From VRUE01 sp033856195 (GTDB taxonomy: Bacteria > Actinomycetota > Thermoleophilia > Solirubrobacterales > 70-9): a DNA stretch of 64,000 nucleotides. Position numbers and translations under genes: made by a program. Below the pieces are notes generated by a model, which saw only the letters and a list, made by a program, of their open reading frames with translations, did no database searches and was not told the origin of the DNA. Positions 60,815 through 64,000 of this stretch are shown piece after piece. Position 1 is the first letter of the stretch, and each line of letters begins with the position of its first letter. The DNA lies in NCBI GenBank assembly GCA_033856195.1, contig JAWVFL010000002.1, positions 71,733 through 135,732 of the forward strand, in the 5' to 3' direction.

Positions 60815-63645
60815 CCGCCCACAAGGCAGTCGCCCTCTTGATCGCCGCCAGCTGCTTGATGGGGCCCGCGGCCGCCCAAGCCGACTTCGGCCTCGTCCCT
60901 GGCTCCACAACGGTGACGGCGCTGAACAAAGACGGCACGGTAGACACCCTGGCGGGCTCCCATCCCTACTCCTTCACGGTCCACTTCGACCTCAACGTCG
61001 GCGAAGACGGCAAACCGGAAGGCGGTGACATGCGCGACGCCCTCGTCAACCTGCCCCCGGGCTTCATCGGCAACCCGCAGGCGATGCCGCGCTGCCCGCG
61101 CCAGAAGTTCGAGGGCACCTCGCCCCAGTGCGCAGCCTCGACCCAGGTCGGGGTCCTGCGCGCGGTCATCCCCAGCATCGGCCAGATCAGCGGCCCCGTC
61201 TACAACCTCATCCCACCTCCGGGCGTAGCCGCCCAGCTCGGCTTCAGCTCGGTCAGCTTCAACGCGCTGCAATACGCCTCGGTACGTAGCGAGGAAGGCT
61301 ACGGCCTCGGCGTCTCGGTTCCCAACGTGCCGATCGGGATCACCTCGGTGACCGAGACGATCTGGGGCGTACCGGCAGACAAAGGCAACGATCCGGAACG
61401 CTATTGCCAGTCTCCCACCGGCGCCGGAATCATCCAAGGCTGCTCCTCCGACGGCCAGCCCTTGCCCTACCTGACCATGCCCGCCTCCTGCGATGGAGTG
61501 CCTGAAACGACGATCGAAGTCGACTCCAAGGACAACCCCGGCGTCTTCACCGGCGAGACGGTCAAAGCCCTCGACGCCGCCGGGCACCCCGCCCCGATGG
61601 TTGGTTGCGACGGAGTCCCCTTCTCTCCCAGGATCTCCTCTCAGCCGACCACCAAGCTGGCGGAGAATCCCTCCGGCCTCGACTTCGAGTTGAAGCTGCC
61701 CAACCAGGGACTGCTCGGTCCGGGAGCGATCACGGAAACCGAGCCGAAGAAGACGGTGGTGACGCTCCCGGAGGGCTTCACCGTCAATCCCTCCCTGGCC
61801 GAAGGCATCTCCATCTGCTCTGAAGAGCAATACAAAGCCGAGAAGATCGACAGCCCCGCGGGAGCCGGCTGCCCGCAAGCCTCCAAGCTCGGCAGCGTGA
61901 TCGCCCAATCACCACTCTTGGAAGAACCGGTGGAAGGCTCGGTCTACCTCGCCGCACCCTACGAGAACCCCTTCGGCACATTGACGGCGCTCTACCTCGT
62001 GGCAAGAGCCCCGGAACGCGGGATCATCGTCAAGCAGGCGGGCAGGGTCGACCTGAACCCGAGCACGGGTCAGATCACCTCCACCTTCGACGACCTGCCG
62101 CCGATCCCGTACTCCTCCTTCAAGCTGCACTTCAGAGAAGGGGCGAGGGCTCCCCTGGCGACTCCCGCGGCCTGCGGGGAATACCAGACGACCGCCAGGT
62201 TCACTCCCTTCTCGGCCAAAGCCGACTCCGAAGCGATCGAAACCACTGGTTCCTTCCAGATCGAAAAGGGCCCAGACGGAGGGGCCTGCCCATCCGGCGG
62301 GCTGCCGCCCTTCAAACCGGGCCTGATCGCAGGAAGCATCAACAACGCCGCGGGCCGCTTCTCTCCTTTCAACGTCCGCCTTTTCAGGACAGACGCAGAA
62401 CAGGAGTTCACCCGCTTCTCGATCAAGCTGCCCCCCGGAGTGGTCGGCAAGCTGGCGGGAGTCCCCTTCTGCCCGGAGGCGGCCATCGCAGCGGCGAAGG
62501 CGAGGACCGGTATCCACGGGGGAGCCGAAGAGATCGCATCGCCGAGTTGCCCGGCCGCAAGTGAAATAGGTCATTCCCTGGCCGGAGCGGGAGTGGGCCA
62601 GGCCCTCGCCTATGCCCCCGGCAAGCTCTACCTCGCAGGGCCCTACCACGGCAGCGCCATATCGCTGGTGGCGATCACCGCCGCCAAGGTAGGTCCCTTC
62701 GACCTCGGCACCGTGGTCATCCGCCAGGCCTTCAAAGTCGATCCCGAAACCGGCGAAGTCTTCATCGACGCCACAGGGTCTGACCCGATCCCCCACATCA
62801 TCAAGGGGGTAACGGTGCACGCCCGCGACATCAGGGCCTACACCGACCGGCCGAACTTCGTCTTGAACCCGAGCAGCTGCAAGAGAACGTCAACTGCCTC
62901 AACCCTCTTGGGAAGTGGCCTTGACTTCTCCTCCGAAGCAGACGACCGCCCGGTAACGGTCTCCACTCCCTTCCAAGCCGCCGATTGTGCCGCCCTTCCC
63001 TTCAAACCCCGCCTCTCCCTGAAGCTGAAGGGCGGCACGAGACGCGGCGATTACCCGGCCCTCAAGGCCGTCCTCAACATGAACGGCTTCGGCGAAGCGG
63101 GGATCAGAAGAGCCCAGGTAACGCTTCCAAGGAGCGAGTTCATCGCCAACGCCCACTTCAACACGATCTGCACCAGGGTCGTCTTCAAGCAGGGAGCCCA
63201 TCCAGGGGAAAAGTGCCCGGCGGGATCGATCTACGGCAAAGCAACGGCGGAGACCCCGATCCTCGATGAACCGCTGAGCGGCCCGGTCTTCCTCAGGTCC
63301 TCAGAACACCAGCTCCCAGACGTGGTCGCCTCGCTTCACAACGGCGAGATCGACGTCGTCTTGGTGGGACGAGTCGACTCGGTCAAAGGAAGGCTGAGAA
63401 ATACCTTCGAAGCCACCCCCGATGCTCCAGTCAAGCGAGTCGTGGTCTCCCTCATGGGCGGCAAGAAGGGCCTCTTCGAAAACTCCACCAACCTCTGCGC
63501 CAACACCCACAAGGCGATCGCCTCCTTCACCGGCCACAACGGCAAGCAGTGGGACTTCAACCCGGTTGTGAAGGCGACCGGGTGCAACAAAGCCAAGAGG
63601 CAGAAGGCCAAGCGCCAGGCCGCCAGGCAGAAGCGCAAGGGGTAG
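60811..63645 (+). CDS. ~940-residue secreted cassette protein (cassette 3)
   Basis: A 944-residue exported protein from GTG 60811 within the preceding stop. Signal peptide AVALLIAASCLMGPAAAQA, then DFGLVPGSTTVTAL. It is closer to the cassette 1 protein in the N-terminal third (QYASVRSEEGYGLGV against QYASVRSEEDYGVHF) and closer to the cassette 2 protein in the C-terminal third (LSLKLKGGTRRGDYPALKAV, AHPGEKCPAGSIYGKATAETP), which suggests recombination between paralogues. Ends with a Lys/Arg tail (KAKRQAARQKRKG). Confidence 0.8.
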   Translation: MTAHKAVALLIAASCLMGPAAAQADFGLVPGSTTVTALNKDGTVDTLAGSHPYSFTVHFDLNVGEDGKPEGGDMRDALVNLPPGFIGNPQAMPRCPRQKFEGTSPQCAASTQVGVLRAVIPSIGQISGPVYNLIPPPGVAAQLGFSSVSFNALQYASVRSEEGYGLGVSVPNVPIGITSVTETIWGVPADKGNDPERYCQSPTGAGIIQGCSSDGQPLPYLTMPASCDGVPETTIEVDSKDNPGVFTGETVKALDAAGHPAPMVGCDGVPFSPRISSQPTTKLAENPSGLDFELKLPNQGLLGPGAITETEPKKTVVTLPEGFTVNPSLAEGISICSEEQYKAEKIDSPAGAGCPQASKLGSVIAQSPLLEEPVEGSVYLAAPYENPFGTLTALYLVARAPERGIIVKQAGRVDLNPSTGQITSTFDDLPPIPYSSFKLHFREGARAPLATPAACGEYQTTARFTPFSAKADSEAIETTGSFQIEKGPDGGACPSGGLPPFKPGLIAGSINNAAGRFSPFNVRLFRTDAEQEFTRFSIKLPPGVVGKLAGVPFCPEAAIAAAKARTGIHGGAEEIASPSCPAASEIGHSLAGAGVGQALAYAPGKLYLAGPYHGSAISLVAITAAKVGPFDLGTVVIRQAFKVDPETGEVFIDATGSDPIPHIIKGVTVHARDIRAYTDRPNFVLNPSSCKRTSTASTLLGSGLDFSSEADDRPVTVSTPFQAADCAALPFKPRLSLKLKGGTRRGDYPALKAVLNMNGFGEAGIRRAQVTLPRSEFIANAHFNTICTRVVFKQGAHPGEKCPAGSIYGKATAETPILDEPLSGPVFLRSSEHQLPDVVASLHNGEIDVVLVGRVDSVKGRLRNTFEATPDAPVKRVVVSLMGGKKGLFENSTNLCANTHKAIASFTGHNGKQWDFNPVVKATGCNKAKRQKAKRQAARQKRKG

Positions 63646-63648
63646 AGG

Positions 63649-64000
63649 ATGAGCAGAAGGGCGGCATTCCTCGCCACCGCAGTGGGCCTTTTGGCGTGCG
63701 CGAGCCTCGCCAGCGGCACCGTGGTCCAGGAGGGCAACCTGCGGATCACCGTCCTCAGCCAGATCCTCCCCTACAAGCTGCCCAGACACGGAACGGCGCC
63801 GATCGCCGTCTTCGTCAGCGGCCACCTCTCCGCCCCCCACGGAGGCATCCCCTCCCAGTTGCAGGAGATGACGGTGGAGGTGAACAAGCACGGCTTGCTG
63901 CAGTCGAAGGGACTTCCCGCCTGCCCGCTTGCTCGGATCCAGCCCGCTTCGACCGAAAGAGCCCTGCAGAGCTGCGGCGATGCCCTGATCGGCTCCGGGC
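63649..64000 (+). CDS. ~260-residue secreted cassette protein (cassette 3, cut by window edge)
   Basis: The first 117 codons of a gene that continues beyond the window; ATG 63649 lies three bases after the preceding stop, with GTAGAGG upstream. The product begins MSRRAAFLATAVGLLACASL and continues GNLRITVLSQILPYKLPRHG, QEMTVEVNKHGLLQSKGLPAC and ERALQSCGDALIGSG, nearly identical to the gene at 39352. It completes the same gene order as in cassette 1. Confidence 0.85.
   Translation, partial: MSRRAAFLATAVGLLACASLASGTVVQEGNLRITVLSQILPYKLPRHGTAPIAVFVSGHLSAPHGGIPSQLQEMTVEVNKHGLLQSKGLPACPLARIQPASTERALQSCGDALIGSG

Overview
The window is high-GC bacterial chromosome from an actinobacterium, most likely class Thermoleophilia (Solirubrobacterales-like). 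This placement is inferred, not tested. It rests on the high G+C coding style, frequent GTG/TTG starts, the rpsF-ssb-rpsR-rplI block near dnaB and purA, the many TetR regulators carrying an 'LPxGRHGLP' arm, and very large secreted beta-propeller proteins. No rRNA, CRISPR array or insertion sequence was seen.

Region 1 (1-13 kb) opens with a truncated PucR/CdaR-type regulator, an AT-richer gap and a winged-helix regulator. Then come dnaB, split in its P-loop by a 423-residue LAGLIDADG intein, a DnaC/IstB-like loader ATPase and purA. Two paralogous lipoproteins, a TetR regulator, a small secreted protein of a family that recurs later, and the rpsF-ssb-rpsR-rplI ribosomal operon follow.

Region 2 (13-30 kb) is core metabolism and envelope. 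It holds otsA and treT convergently (two trehalose routes), an HtrA-like lipoprotein protease in an operon with a histidine kinase and response regulator, thiL, an LPG-synthase-like membrane protein, a GT-C glycosyltransferase, a class A PBP, a small MscS channel, a CPBP protease, an L,D-transpeptidase, an NAD-dependent epimerase, pyrE and a frameshifted yceH-like gene. Several long perfect inverted repeats lie between genes. Two of them (12.9 and 24.8 kb) share a conserved core with covarying arms. A tRNA-like element lies at 25.7 kb.

Region 3 (30-64 kb, running off the right end) is the most unusual part. It is an array of three related multigene cassettes for secreted proteins. The full plan is: promoter, a nearly invariant ~82-nt structured 5' leader, a short collagen-like protein, an intergenic hairpin, a 1,180-1,576-residue beta-propeller protein with a Lys/His-rich tail, a ~940-residue secreted protein translationally coupled to it by a GTGA overlap, and a ~260-residue secreted protein. 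Cassette 1 runs 31.9-40.9 kb. Cassette 2 (48.4-54.9 kb) lacks the collagen-like gene but keeps its leader and start, fused to the propeller gene. Cassette 3 runs 55.0-64 kb and beyond. Between cassettes 1 and 2 lie a further ~260-residue paralogue, a secreted PPC-like protein, a large GT-C-like membrane protein and four TetR regulators.

My inference is that the cassettes encode alternative versions of a co-expressed, secreted, surface-associated assembly: a collagen-like rod, a propeller scaffold with a basic tail for holding on to anionic wall polymer, a large partner protein and a small accessory. I recognise no described system with this composition.
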